DNA from: Planctomycetota bacterium
GTDB lineage: Bacteria > Planctomycetota > Planctomycetia > Pirellulales > Lacipirellulaceae
Assembly: GCA_022614705.1 (NCBI GenBank)
Contig: JAKEIB010000079.1
Span: forward strand, 1-5,596
Length of the DNA stretch: 5,596 bases
Direction: 5' to 3'
Part shown: positions 1 to 5,596 of the stretch, in pieces
How positions within the stretch are numbered: the first letter of the stretch is position 1
How the letters are laid out: every line of letters begins with the position of its first letter
Program-made: the position numbers and the translations under genes
The notes under the pieces: model-generated
The model's database searches: none
The model's input: only the letters and a program-made list of their open reading frames with translations
Told to the model about the DNA's origin: nothing

Positions 1-84
1 CCGCTGTTTGAGGCCCTCACCGCCAAACATCAACCGTTTCCAGAATCCTCCGACCCTAACCAACTGAAACTGTTCGACTTATAG
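1..84 (+). CDS. C-terminal end of an unidentified protein, possibly a transposase (partial)
   Basis: Frame 1 is open from the window edge to a TAG at 82-84 and gives 27 residues ending QLKLFDL. I do not recognise the family. The end is polar and then short-hydrophobic. It stops two bases before a glycosyltransferase frame that has lost its start, so the neighbouring gene seems to have been broken by whatever DNA carries this frame. That makes an insertion-sequence transposase a reasonable guess. The bases just after the stop (CCGGACACTACTG, 85-97) could be a terminal inverted repeat, but the other end of any element lies outside the window, so this cannot be tested here. The frame could also be an unrelated gene end joined by a deletion. 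Confidence 0.4.
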   Translation, partial: PLFEALTAKHQPFPESSDPNQLKLFDL

Positions 85-85
85 C

Positions 86-475
86 CGGACACTACTGATC
101 AAGGATCTCTATTATCACCTGGTCCGACACTCAACCAAGCCGAAGCTCAAGGGCTTCAATATCGGAATTGCACGAGACGATCTCGAAGCGATCAACGGCT
201 TTGACGAATGCTTTGTTGGCTGGGGATGCGAGGACGACGACCTGGCGTATCGGCTGCGCAAGGCAGGCAGGCGGATCGCTTCCGCATTGCGATACACGCA
301 TGGCTACCACATGTGGCATGCGACGGAGCCGTCGCGTCCTGTGAAATGGACGGACGGTCCGAACGTCGGCCGCCTGGAGTGCTTGGATCGTCCCATCAAA
401 TGCGTGGCGGGACTTGTTTCCCATGTCGAAGAAACAATGCATCGCGCACCACAACTCTGGAAACGTGCGGCGTGA
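86..475 (+). pseudogene. 5'-truncated family-2-type glycosyltransferase (galactosyltransferase C-terminal region)
   Basis: The frame reads to TGA 473-475. From about base 101 it looks like the last ~124 residues of a GT2-type sugar transferase of the Glyco_transf_7C kind. The diagnostic block NGFDECFVGWGCEDDDLAYR (bases 194-253) carries the GW-x-ED-x-DL signature found near the acceptor and metal site of galactosyltransferase-like GT2 enzymes. Upstream is a KPKLKGFNIG stretch that in homologues precedes it, and downstream is a Tyr-His-x-Trp-His segment (YHMWH). Intact relatives are usually about 250-300 residues, so the nucleotide-sugar binding half with the DxD motif is missing. No ATG or GTG is suitably placed, and an in-frame TGA at 65-67 closes the frame upstream. 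The remnant is probably non-functional. It once presumably transferred a sugar to a surface polysaccharide together with the GT4 gene that follows 97 bases later on the same strand. Confidence 0.8.
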
Positions 476-572
476 CGTCGCGACGAACAGCCTTCGAAAG
501 TAACGGTATTGGCATGGGTTGCTTGAGAACGTCGTAACAGCAGACGACGAACATTTCCTTGGCGAGCACACG

Positions 573-1730
573 ATGCGGATTGCCTTTTTCTCGACGATGG
601 GAGGACTCCCGTGGGGCGGAAGCGAAGAATTGTGGAGCCGTGCCGCCGCAGTGCTGCTCGAGCGTGGCCACGAAGTCACGTTTAACTGCCTGACTTGGCC
701 CACGACTTCCGCGCCACTCCAACGCCTGATCGCCTGCGGTGCGAACGCCCAATTTCGGTCGCGGCGACGCATGGGCCGAACCCTCCGCCAAACTCTGCAT
801 AAGTTGCGGCTCACGCAGCTCAAATACATGCCATGGCTGCTGAAGTGCAGGCCCGATTTTGTGCTGATTTCCTTTTCCTGCCACACGGACGACCCGCAAA
901 TCGCGAACAGTTGCCGCGCACTGGGCGTCCCCTATGGGATCGTCCTCCAAGCCGCTGGGCCGCACAGTTGGATGGACCCGCGCAATCTGGACGACTACCG
1001 ATCGGCGTACGCCTACGCCCGACGTTGCTTCTTCATTTCCCACGACAACCGCGAAATAATCGAGTCCAATTTAGCGATCGATTTGCCGCGCTCCGAAATC
1101 GTGGACAATCCGTTTACCGTTCGCGTGAACTCGGCGCCGAGATGGCCATCGACTGCAACCCAATGGAAGTTGGCGTGTGTCGCCCGCATCCATTACATCA
1201 CGAAGAGTCAGGATCTGATTGTCCGCGTCCTGCGCATGCCCAAATGGCGGACCCGGCCGCTTCACGTCACGCTCTGGGGCAATGACAACGGCAACCTGGA
1301 TCAATTCCGCCGCTCCCTCGATATCTACGGCTTGCACGGGCAAATCGCTTACGGCGGCGTTTCGAGCAATATCGAACAACTATGGTCGGAGCATCACGGC
1401 TTGTTGCTGCCTTCGCGGGCCGAGGGAAATGCCCTATCGCTCATCGAGGCGATGATATGCGGCCGCGTGCCGATCACGACGCGAGTGGGGCGAGCCGCCG
1501 AGTTGATCGACAACAATGAAAGCGGCTTCATCGCACCGGCCGCGACGGCCGAGCTACTGGATGAAGTTCTCGAGCGCGCCTGGAACCGCCGAGACGACTG
1601 GCGCGCCATGGGCCAGCGCGCCGCCCACGCGATCCGCGAGCGGCACAGCCTGCGTCCCGCCGAAGATTTTGCCGACCGACTTTTGGCCGTGGCGTCGGAT
1701 AAGAACGCCGTCAAAAAACTCGCCGCTTGA
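573..1730 (+). CDS. GT4-family glycosyltransferase
   Basis: This is a 385-residue cytoplasmic or membrane-associated retaining glycosyltransferase with a GT-B fold. It probably moves a sugar from a nucleotide-sugar to a growing exopolysaccharide or lipid-linked glycan. The N-terminal Rossmann half opens with MRIAFFSTMGGLPWGGSEE (residues 1-19), the Gly-rich acceptor-side loop typical of GT4. The C-terminal half has ARIHYITKSQDLI (204-215, the usual R...K site contacting the donor phosphates) and SRAEGNALSLIEAM (281-294), which contains the E-x7-E motif (E284, E292) of the donor site. Its length is typical of the family. The ATG at 573 is preferred: the frame is open from a TTG at 519, but the family N-terminus begins exactly at 573 and GGCGAG lies six bases upstream. 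It follows the broken GT2 gene on the same strand. Substrate and linkage cannot be read from the sequence. Confidence 0.93.
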   Translation: MRIAFFSTMGGLPWGGSEELWSRAAAVLLERGHEVTFNCLTWPTTSAPLQRLIACGANAQFRSRRRMGRTLRQTLHKLRLTQLKYMPWLLKCRPDFVLISFSCHTDDPQIANSCRALGVPYGIVLQAAGPHSWMDPRNLDDYRSAYAYARRCFFISHDNREIIESNLAIDLPRSEIVDNPFTVRVNSAPRWPSTATQWKLACVARIHYITKSQDLIVRVLRMPKWRTRPLHVTLWGNDNGNLDQFRRSLDIYGLHGQIAYGGVSSNIEQLWSEHHGLLLPSRAEGNALSLIEAMICGRVPITTRVGRAAELIDNNESGFIAPAATAELLDEVLERAWNRRDDWRAMGQRAAHAIRERHSLRPAEDFADRLLAVASDKNAVKKLAA

Positions 1731-1800
1731 TGCGGTCTCTCAGCATTTAATGCGCGCCTCCATCGGCTCTACGATTGGAGGCTTCCGGCGCAAGGGAATG
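1731..1800 (+). terminator. Hairpin after the GT4 gene, possible terminator (first of two)
   Basis: GCCTCC (1756-1761) pairs perfectly with GGAGGC (1777-1782). An inner ATCG (1762-1765) pairs with CGAT (1772-1775), leaving one bulged T and the six-base loop GCTCTA. An outer GCGC (1752-1755) can pair with GCGC (1788-1791) across a short asymmetric bulge. It sits about 25 bases after the TGA of the GT4 gene. There is no T-run after it, so it is not a textbook intrinsic terminator. It may protect the 3' end or act with a second hairpin downstream. Confidence 0.4.
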
Positions 1801-1841
1801 TGGCCAGGCGCCATTACCCACATATCCCTCACCACCGTTCG

Positions 1842-1869
1842 CGCGGGCTTTGCGAACCTTCGGCCCGCG
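1842..1869 (+). terminator. Second spacer hairpin, possible terminator
   Basis: CGCGGGC (1842-1848) and GCCCGCG (1863-1869) form a perfect seven-base GC stem. The 14-base loop contains an inner CGA/TCG pairing (1853-1855 with 1860-1862). A weak T-containing stretch (TTGCAATTT, 1870-1878) follows. With the hairpin at 1752-1791 it accounts for much of the 293-base spacer between the GT4 gene and the PEP-CTERM gene. The rest of the spacer has no recognisable gene; the start of the next gene is preceded only by a weak GAGA-type Shine-Dalgarno at about 2012-2015. I see no convincing promoter boxes. Confidence 0.4.
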
Positions 1870-2023
1870 TTGCAATTTAGCATCATTCCGCGGCGCTCCC
1901 CACTTCGGCAATTACGCTGGGAATTAAGCGCCTGCCTACCCATATAGCGAAGGGGCGCCTCGCCGCTTCCGCTGTGGCTCCCACCGAACTCCTGCCCTCG
2001 TTCCCACTTCTGAGACGTAACCC

Positions 2024-3823
2024 ATGATATTTCGTCGACTCAACTCCCGTTGCCGCGTCGTCGCTCTGTCGTTCACGAAACTTGCCGTCGTGCTGGCGGC
2101 CGTCCTAATTGAAGTCGGCGCCGCTCGCGCCATCGATTTCACCATCGGCGCGCCGGAAGTCATTTACACCAAGTCGCAGCGAAAATCGCGCGGCGGTTCG
2201 TACTGGCCCGATGGAAACCTCGGAGTTGTCGGAAACGGAAATGGAACGTTCGACTTCTACGGCGCCAACGCATCAAAATCGGTGCTCACCACCGGCACAT
2301 TGACCGACCCCGGCGCGAGTAAGAGATCGGTCTCAATCACGGGCGTACCAAAAAAAACCTACGGGTATCTGGCCGGCGGGCCCGTTTATGAAGATCCCTA
2401 CAGTGGCGCCCGCCTCATGGTCTACCACGCCGAAATCCACCACGGTAGTGCCAAGAGTTTCTATAGCGTGTTGGGTATGGCCGTATCCACCGATCTTCAG
2501 CATCGAACATTTCGCGACTTGGGCGAGATCATCCGTCCCAACTTGCCGCCCGGCGTGGCCGAAGTCGGCGGCGGATCGTTCGCCGTCGTCGATGGTCACT
2601 TCAACGTGTACTACAAGGAATGGCTCGCCGATGGCAGCACGGCCGAAGTCGCCGTGGCGCGGGCGCCCATGGCCGAGCTCATGACCAATGCACTCGCCGG
2701 CCAATCGACCGCGTTCAGCAAGTATTACAACGGCAGTTGGTCCCAACCCGGCTTGGGCGGATTGGCGTCGTACGTGGAAACGGTCAACCCGAACAATTCC
2801 TGGCTGAGTGTTTCCTACAACAAGTACTTGGATCAAGTCGTGATGGTCAGCTCACAATGGTCCGGCGACGGCGGAGACCTGTATATCACAACGTCGCCCG
2901 ACGGCATCAACTGGGCACCGCGTCAGCCAATCGCAGTGGACCCAGGCGAGCAATTCTATCCTTCTATCATCGGCGCCGGCGACGATCCCACGCGTACGGA
3001 GCAATCGTTCTACGTGTACTACACCGACAGCTTAAAGGGCGCCTGGAATCGTTGGAGCGACGCGCAGCTTCGACGCCGCGAGATCGTCATCAACTCACCA
3101 GGTTCAATCGACCCGTCGGACGACTCGCTCGGCTACACCGCCGAGTGGGTTCCGATCGGCGACTACCAGTCGGATTTTCAGGGCGGCTCACCGGCCGAGG
3201 GTTGGACCTATGCCTGGAACCCCAAGGGCAAACTGGGCAAATCCGCCGCGTACATTCCGCTGCTATGGAGTGACTCGGCCCAAGCCTACAATACCACCGG
3301 CGCCGCGACGACGATTCCCAGCAGGAAGACACATCCTGACGACTTCTTGTCGTTCACCGACGACGGCGGCCACCCCGGCCTACGCAAATATATGCCGATG
3401 GCCGGGTACACCATCCAAGCCGACGATGGCGCCGGCCTTTATCGCATCGTCGACAGCTCCATCCAAAAGAGCAACAGTTCGCTCTTCACCAAGGAAGACG
3501 GTCTTCAAGTGCTGGTCTACGTGAATGACACGCGGCTCGGCGCGGGGCAGAGTGTCTTGACCGACGGATCGCTTACTGGCTTCGATCGGTACCTGGGCAC
3601 GCTCAACGTCGGCGACACCGTGTGGGTGATGATCAATCCGCTCAAAAACCAAATTGAGGATGCCTTCACCAGCTTCGATTTCTCCCTGGAGAAACTTGTT
3701 TACTCCGCGCAGAATCTGCAGCCGTTCGCGCAGCTTCGGCAATCGTCCGCGGTCCCCGAACCGGGTGCCGGCGCGCTCGTCTTGGCGGTGTTGGCCGTGT
3801 ATCGTCCGCGACGACGAAGATAA
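2024..3823 (+). CDS. Secreted PEP-CTERM protein with predicted glycoside-hydrolase-like beta-propeller and C-terminal beta-sandwich module
   Basis: The 599-residue protein starts with a signal peptide: basic RR and RCR, hydrophobic core 12-29, likely cleavage after ARA (residue 36). Residues ~115-355 are repeated beta-strand units resembling the five-bladed propeller of GH43/GH32/sialidase-like enzymes: LMVYHAEIH (131-139), GMAVSTDLQH (151-160), a Glu-then-YY blade (E180 to NVYYKE 194-199), and SPDGINW (291-297), which resembles an Asp-box. Residues ~370-555 form a second all-beta module with HPG (450-452), DGLQVLVYVND (492-502) and GDTVWVMINP (530-539). Similar modules are common in secreted planctomycete and verrucomicrobial proteins and may bind carbohydrate. 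The tail VPEPG (577-581), a short hydrophobic stretch (582-593) and RPRRRR make a PEP-CTERM signal, recognised by exosortase in other bacteria. Catalytic residues and substrate cannot be assigned. The fold is inferred from sequence pattern; export and the tail are well supported. Confidence 0.88.
   Translation: MIFRRLNSRCRVVALSFTKLAVVLAAVLIEVGAARAIDFTIGAPEVIYTKSQRKSRGGSYWPDGNLGVVGNGNGTFDFYGANASKSVLTTGTLTDPGASKRSVSITGVPKKTYGYLAGGPVYEDPYSGARLMVYHAEIHHGSAKSFYSVLGMAVSTDLQHRTFRDLGEIIRPNLPPGVAEVGGGSFAVVDGHFNVYYKEWLADGSTAEVAVARAPMAELMTNALAGQSTAFSKYYNGSWSQPGLGGLASYVETVNPNNSWLSVSYNKYLDQVVMVSSQWSGDGGDLYITTSPDGINWAPRQPIAVDPGEQFYPSIIGAGDDPTRTEQSFYVYYTDSLKGAWNRWSDAQLRRREIVINSPGSIDPSDDSLGYTAEWVPIGDYQSDFQGGSPAEGWTYAWNPKGKLGKSAAYIPLLWSDSAQAYNTTGAATTIPSRKTHPDDFLSFTDDGGHPGLRKYMPMAGYTIQADDGAGLYRIVDSSIQKSNSSLFTKEDGLQVLVYVNDTRLGAGQSVLTDGSLTGFDRYLGTLNVGDTVWVMINPLKNQIEDAFTSFDFSLEKLVYSAQNLQPFAQLRQSSAVPEPGAGALVLAVLAVYRPRRRR
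3761..3820 (+). other. PEP-CTERM sorting signal of the secreted protein
   Basis: The last 23 residues read VPEP, then a short Gly/Ala/Leu/Val-rich stretch, then an Arg-rich cytoplasmic tail (RPRRRR). This three-part layout defines PEP-CTERM proteins. They are exported, held in the membrane by the hydrophobic stretch and processed by exosortase (EpsH/XrtA-type). The hydrophobic part is only about 12-13 residues, shorter than usual, but the order and spacing fit. No exosortase gene is in the window, so the partner must be encoded elsewhere. Confidence 0.85.
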
Positions 3824-3827
3824 TTCT

Positions 3828-3836
3828 TGCGGCACG
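3828..3836 (+). terminator. 5' arm of the PEP-CTERM gene terminator, separated from its 3' arm by the intron
   Basis: TGCGG (3828-3832), four bases after the TAA at 3821-3823, has its complement CCGCA at 4499-4503, followed by five T. The two halves are separated only by the group II intron. Without the intron they would form a 5-bp GC-rich stem, plus C3833-G4497 beyond a bulged C, with a seven-base loop. See the entry at 4493-4508. The pairing is short, so the terminator role is an inference from the stem, the T-run and the position directly after the stop codon. Confidence 0.5.
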
Positions 3837-3837
3837 A

Positions 3838-3875
3838 TCGCGGTAGGGACGGCCCTTACGGGCCGCCCCCCGCAC
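3838..3875 (-). ncRNA. Group II intron domain VI with branch-point A
   Basis: On the minus strand CGGCCC (3865-3860) and GGGCCG (3855-3850) close a GTAA tetraloop of the GNRA type (3859-3856). The stem continues through a G-T pair and GGG/CCC. A lower stem GCGG (3873-3870) with CCGC (3843-3840) lies below an unpaired TA. The bulged A at 3844 is the expected branch point, whose 2'-OH attacks the 5' splice site. It lies seven bases before the inferred 3' end (GAT, ending at 3837), the usual spacing. The element ends just after this helix. Confidence 0.85.
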
Positions 3876-3909
3876 AGATCCGTACGTGAAGCATTACCTC
3901 ATACGGCTC
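3876..3909 (-). ncRNA. Group II intron domain V
   Basis: The minus strand carries exactly 34 nt from GAGCCG to CGGATCT, folding as the conserved catalytic hairpin. The lower helix pairs CCGTA with TACGG, a two-base bulge region lies on the 3' side, and an upper stem is capped by a four-base loop (TAAT). The AGC catalytic triad is at 3908-3906. One base in the basal stem gives a G-A mismatch (G3907 opposite A3879 of the minus-strand reading) where many introns have G-U, a variant that may or may not reduce activity. Domain V is the active-site core of the ribozyme and the most reliable hallmark for identifying the element. Confidence 0.9.
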
Positions 3910-4300
3910 CTACCTTGAGTCAGACGTCGAGGCCAGCGCCTCGCGTACTCCTCCGTTTGCGCAACAGCATGGTGGGTCCGGCGCTGTGGCCGGCCATGCG
4001 CGCACGCGGCGAGTTCCCCTCGGTCGAACCCCTTCCCTCGGCAGGCTCCGCCCGCGGGAGTCGCACCCGCGTTTGTTCGCCTGCGTCGTCAGTACTACGA
4101 GTTCGTCTGACTGCCCGGCGAAGTGCATGTCGGCCGTACCGCCCAAGGCGTTCGCCGACCGGTCCGCGTCAAGAGACTCGGACACCGCTGGGCTCTCCCG
4201 GTTCTCGCGTTTGGAATTTCCACGCATGCTCAGGTTCTTCGACTCCGCCGCAGACACCCGCACCTCACCTTGGCGGTGCTGGCGTTGTTGCCTTCTCCCT

Positions 4301-4306
4301 GCTTGA
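4301..4306 (-). promoter_or_regulatory. EBS1 of the group II intron
   Basis: The minus-strand hexamer TCAAGC, at about intron nucleotides 187-192, is perfectly complementary to GCTTGA, the final six bases of the 5' exon (plus coordinates 4493-4498). This EBS1-IBS1 pairing selects the 5' splice site and the insertion target. A hexamer match somewhere in 650 bases is not rare by chance, so the support comes from its location within domain I and its length, typical for EBS1. I found no clear EBS2 partner for the bases further upstream in the exon. Confidence 0.6.
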
Positions 4307-4492
4307 ACAAGATCGGCCTGCGAAATTTAGGGATTTCGGAGCTCAATGGCTGGCCTGCGTTTACCACCCTAACGGACGCTTCGACGAGCGTCGTTACCGA
4401 CCCCGCCCTCCGTGGGTGGCCGAAGTGACTGGCTAGGTCTTCTTCGTAGGACTCTTTCATTCCCAATTCCAAACCGGTTTATCCCGGCGCAC

Positions 4493-4508
4493 TCAAGCCC
4501 GCATTTTT
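4493..4508 (+). terminator. 3' arm and T-run of the PEP-CTERM gene terminator, displaced by the intron
   Basis: CCGCA (4499-4503) followed directly by five T (4504-4508) is the right half of a hairpin whose left half (TGCGG, 3828-3832) lies on the other side of the intron. With the intron removed, the hairpin would start four bases after the stop codon of the secreted PEP-CTERM protein and end in a T-run, the layout of a rho-independent terminator. On the minus strand the same bases contain IBS1 (GCTTGA). The intron has thus entered the loop of the hairpin in the orientation antisense to the gene. Confidence 0.5.
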
Positions 4509-5231
4509 GGCGACGGCCGGTGTCCAAAGTTCTTTGTGCCAATGGGGCTGCTACTTGCGCTAGGGTGGCCGATCAGAATGACCGTTCGGGTACGGGCGCC
4601 GACTGCAATGAGAGCTCTCGCCGGAACCGCGTTACGCGCGCCGTCTCGCATGCACAAGGGTTGCTGCCTCCCTCTGCCAGCGCCGGCCATGTGCCGCCCA
4701 ACTCCGGTCCCGGTTGCGGCTCGCGGCCCCAACGGGTGAGGTTCGGTCGAGCTTCGTTGCCATCGGCCGCGCCGCCGATCAGGCGCGTCAACCATGCATA
4801 CGAGTTGCTGACCACCGGCGAGCGCATCGTGGCCATCGCCAACGACCATGGTTTCTTCTCCAGCGACGCCAAGAGCGTGGCATTCCGCGAGCGGCTTTGC
4901 AGCCTGGATAATGTCCACGACGAAGAGTTGCCCGATGATCGCAAGGGACACCTGATTCCTAGTCAGGAGACCGCGTCCCGCAACGCATTTCCAGAGATCG
5001 ACTTGCGGCAAGCGGTCGGCGCGGCTTGCACTCGGGCTTGACCTTGGTGCCTTCGAAACGAATTTGCTGACGAATACTTGGCTCGCCGATTCGCCATGGA
5101 GTCCAGGGCTGCAACCGAGCGGCCAACGGGGCCACGCAACGTCGGGCCAGCGCAAACAGCGATTCTCCTCAAAATCTCCCGATTGATTGCGAGTCAAAGC
5201 ACACACCATGTCGTCGAAATCCCTGGAATAA
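4509..5231. other. Stretch without a recognisable gene; overlapping open frames, possibly decayed coding or mobile DNA
   Basis: No frame shows a family I can name. On the plus strand a frame from GTG 4736 to TGA 5039-5041 (about 101 codons, including HAYELLTTGERIVAIANDHG) has roughly three quarters G or C in third positions by hand count. The same frame stays open after that TGA to a stop at 5250-5252, as if one gene had been cut by a stop. On the minus strand a 275-codon frame (5320-4493) overlaps it and ends with TGA exactly at the intron's 5' exon boundary. Both are rich in Arg, Pro, Gly and Ser, as expected for shadow frames in GC-rich DNA. The stretch may be a degenerate gene or insertion-sequence remnant. 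No RNA gene or array is visible. Confidence 0.45.
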
Positions 5232-5596
5232 AGGGGCAACTCAAATGCTAAGGTGGCTTGCGGCTGCTGGATTGGTAGTCCAGAGTGCAATGGCAAATCT
5301 ACTTGGTGCTTCGACGACAACTGCGACGAGAGTCCAGACGATTCGATCGAATTGGACTTGCGTTGGAACGCCCAGAAAATTGCGATGAAACGGCATAGGC
5401 GAAGTACTTATCTTGAATTGGAAAAAGCTCCCCCGGTAGGTTCCGAAGCTATTCAATTTGCATTGGTTTTACGAGGGACATGCCGCGTGGACACGTGGGA
5501 AAATGCAACTGCGAAACTAACTACGAACTCGGCTCGCCCAGTTCGCATGGCAGACGAATGGCAGCAAAACGGCCTTTGCGTGGCCCATGTTGTGTC
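5232..5596 (+). CDS. Possible 5' part of an unknown protein, open to the window edge
   Basis: The frame is free of stops for 121 codons from just after TAA 5229-5231 to the end of the window. It contains an acidic, Cys- and Trp-containing stretch (WCFDDNCDESPDDSIELDL, from about residue 25) followed by a basic RWNAQKIAMKRHRR segment and a more ordinary mixed region. I do not recognise it. The likely in-frame starts are GTG 5253 or ATG 5385; neither has a convincing Shine-Dalgarno. In another frame, ATG 5245 sits eight bases after AAGGGG and encodes 47 residues with a signal-like start (MLRWLAAAGLVVQSAMA). That small frame ends at TGA 5386-5388, overlapping ATG 5385 as ATGA. This could be translational coupling, a frameshift within one gene, or chance. 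GC content is lower here than in the preceding 700 bases. Confidence 0.3.

Larger units (their letters stand above)
3837..4492 (-). mobile_element. ORF-less group II intron
   Basis: Read on the minus strand, the element begins GTGCGCC at 4492, which fits the group II 5' consensus GTGYG. It ends with a classical domain V and domain VI, the last base being near 3837. It is a self-splicing RNA and retroelement of about 656 nt, close to the size of a bare group II ribozyme. Intron-encoded proteins are normally about 400-600 residues inside domain IV; none is present, so it can move only with a maturase/reverse transcriptase supplied in trans, or is stranded. TCAAGC (minus strand, plus coordinates 4306-4301) is perfectly complementary to GCTTGA, the last six bases of the 5' exon, so it is a good EBS1. 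Minus-strand frames in its 5' half (4472-4230 and 4263-3910) resemble the fortuitous frames usually seen upstream of intron RT genes and are not taken as genes. The 3' boundary may be off by one or two bases. Confidence 0.85.

Noticed and set aside
519..572. TTG at 519 as the start of the GT4 protein
   Set aside because: It would add 18 residues with no family counterpart. The ATG at 573 begins exactly at the conserved MRIAFFS strand and has GGCGAG at a proper distance.
131..1043. Long minus-strand frames (251 and 215 codons) opposite the glycosyltransferases
   Set aside because: They overlap well-supported GT genes in antisense and have no recognisable motifs; they are shadow frames of GC-rich coding DNA.
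3910..4263. Minus-strand 117-codon frame beginning MRVSAAESKNLS
   Set aside because: Also inside the intron ribozyme, just upstream of domain V. It lacks reverse-transcriptase motifs (no YADD-type box) and best fits the 5' leader of a removed RT gene.
3654..4436. Plus-strand 260-codon frame running from the PEP-CTERM gene through the intron
   Set aside because: It begins inside the PEP-CTERM gene in another frame and continues antisense through the group II intron; the composition is Arg/Pro/Ser-rich with no domain.
4230..4472. Minus-strand 80-codon frame beginning MELGMKESYEEDLASH
   Set aside because: It lies in domain I of the group II intron. Similar translations appear in many genomes because the ribozyme sequence is conserved, so it is read as structural RNA rather than a protein gene.
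3837..4492. Classical class C intron located after a terminator
   Set aside because: Class C introns normally insert just downstream of the hairpin on the same strand. Here the insertion appears to be in the loop and antisense to the gene, so I do not assign a class from position alone.
3824..5596. CRISPR array, tRNA or rRNA genes, or a defence system
   Set aside because: I saw no regularly spaced direct repeats, no cloverleaf or rRNA-like stretches, and no nuclease, helicase or toxin motifs on either strand.

Overview
The window looks like chromosomal DNA of a planctomycete, most plausibly a Pirellulales-type organism. This is inferred from its moderately high GC content, weak Shine-Dalgarno sites, a large secreted protein with a C-terminal PEP-CTERM sorting signal, and glycosyltransferases of types common in that phylum's exopolysaccharide loci. 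No marker gene fixes the taxonomy.

Layout. Bases 1-84 are the last 28 codons of an unidentified reading frame that runs in from the left, possibly a transposase end. It abuts a 5'-truncated family-2-type glycosyltransferase (about 86-475, +) that keeps only its C-terminal galactosyltransferase-like region. A complete GT4-type glycosyltransferase follows (573-1730, +). A 293-base spacer (1731-2023) holds two terminator-like hairpins. A 599-residue secreted protein (2024-3823, +) comes next, with a signal peptide, a predicted beta-propeller, a C-terminal beta-sandwich module and a PEP-CTERM tail.

Immediately downstream, on the minus strand, lies a compact group II intron (about 4492-3837). It has a GTGCGCC 5' end, a six-base EBS1 complementary to the last six bases of the 5' exon, a 34-nt domain V, and a domain VI with a bulged A seven bases from the inferred 3' end. 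There is no reverse-transcriptase gene, so this is an ORF-less intron. Joining the flanks across it recreates a short GC hairpin followed by five T. The intron therefore appears to have inserted into the loop of the transcription terminator of the PEP-CTERM gene.

From 4509 to about 5231 I recognise no gene. Open frames overlap on both strands and none has recognisable family motifs, so the stretch may be decayed. From 5232 a plus-strand frame stays open to the window edge and may be the start of an unknown gene.

Functionally, the left part fits a surface-polysaccharide locus: sugar transferases next to an exported, exosortase-type sorted carbohydrate-active or carbohydrate-binding protein. 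The damaged first glycosyltransferase, the possible transposase end and the group II intron show that mobile elements have worked on both sides of it.
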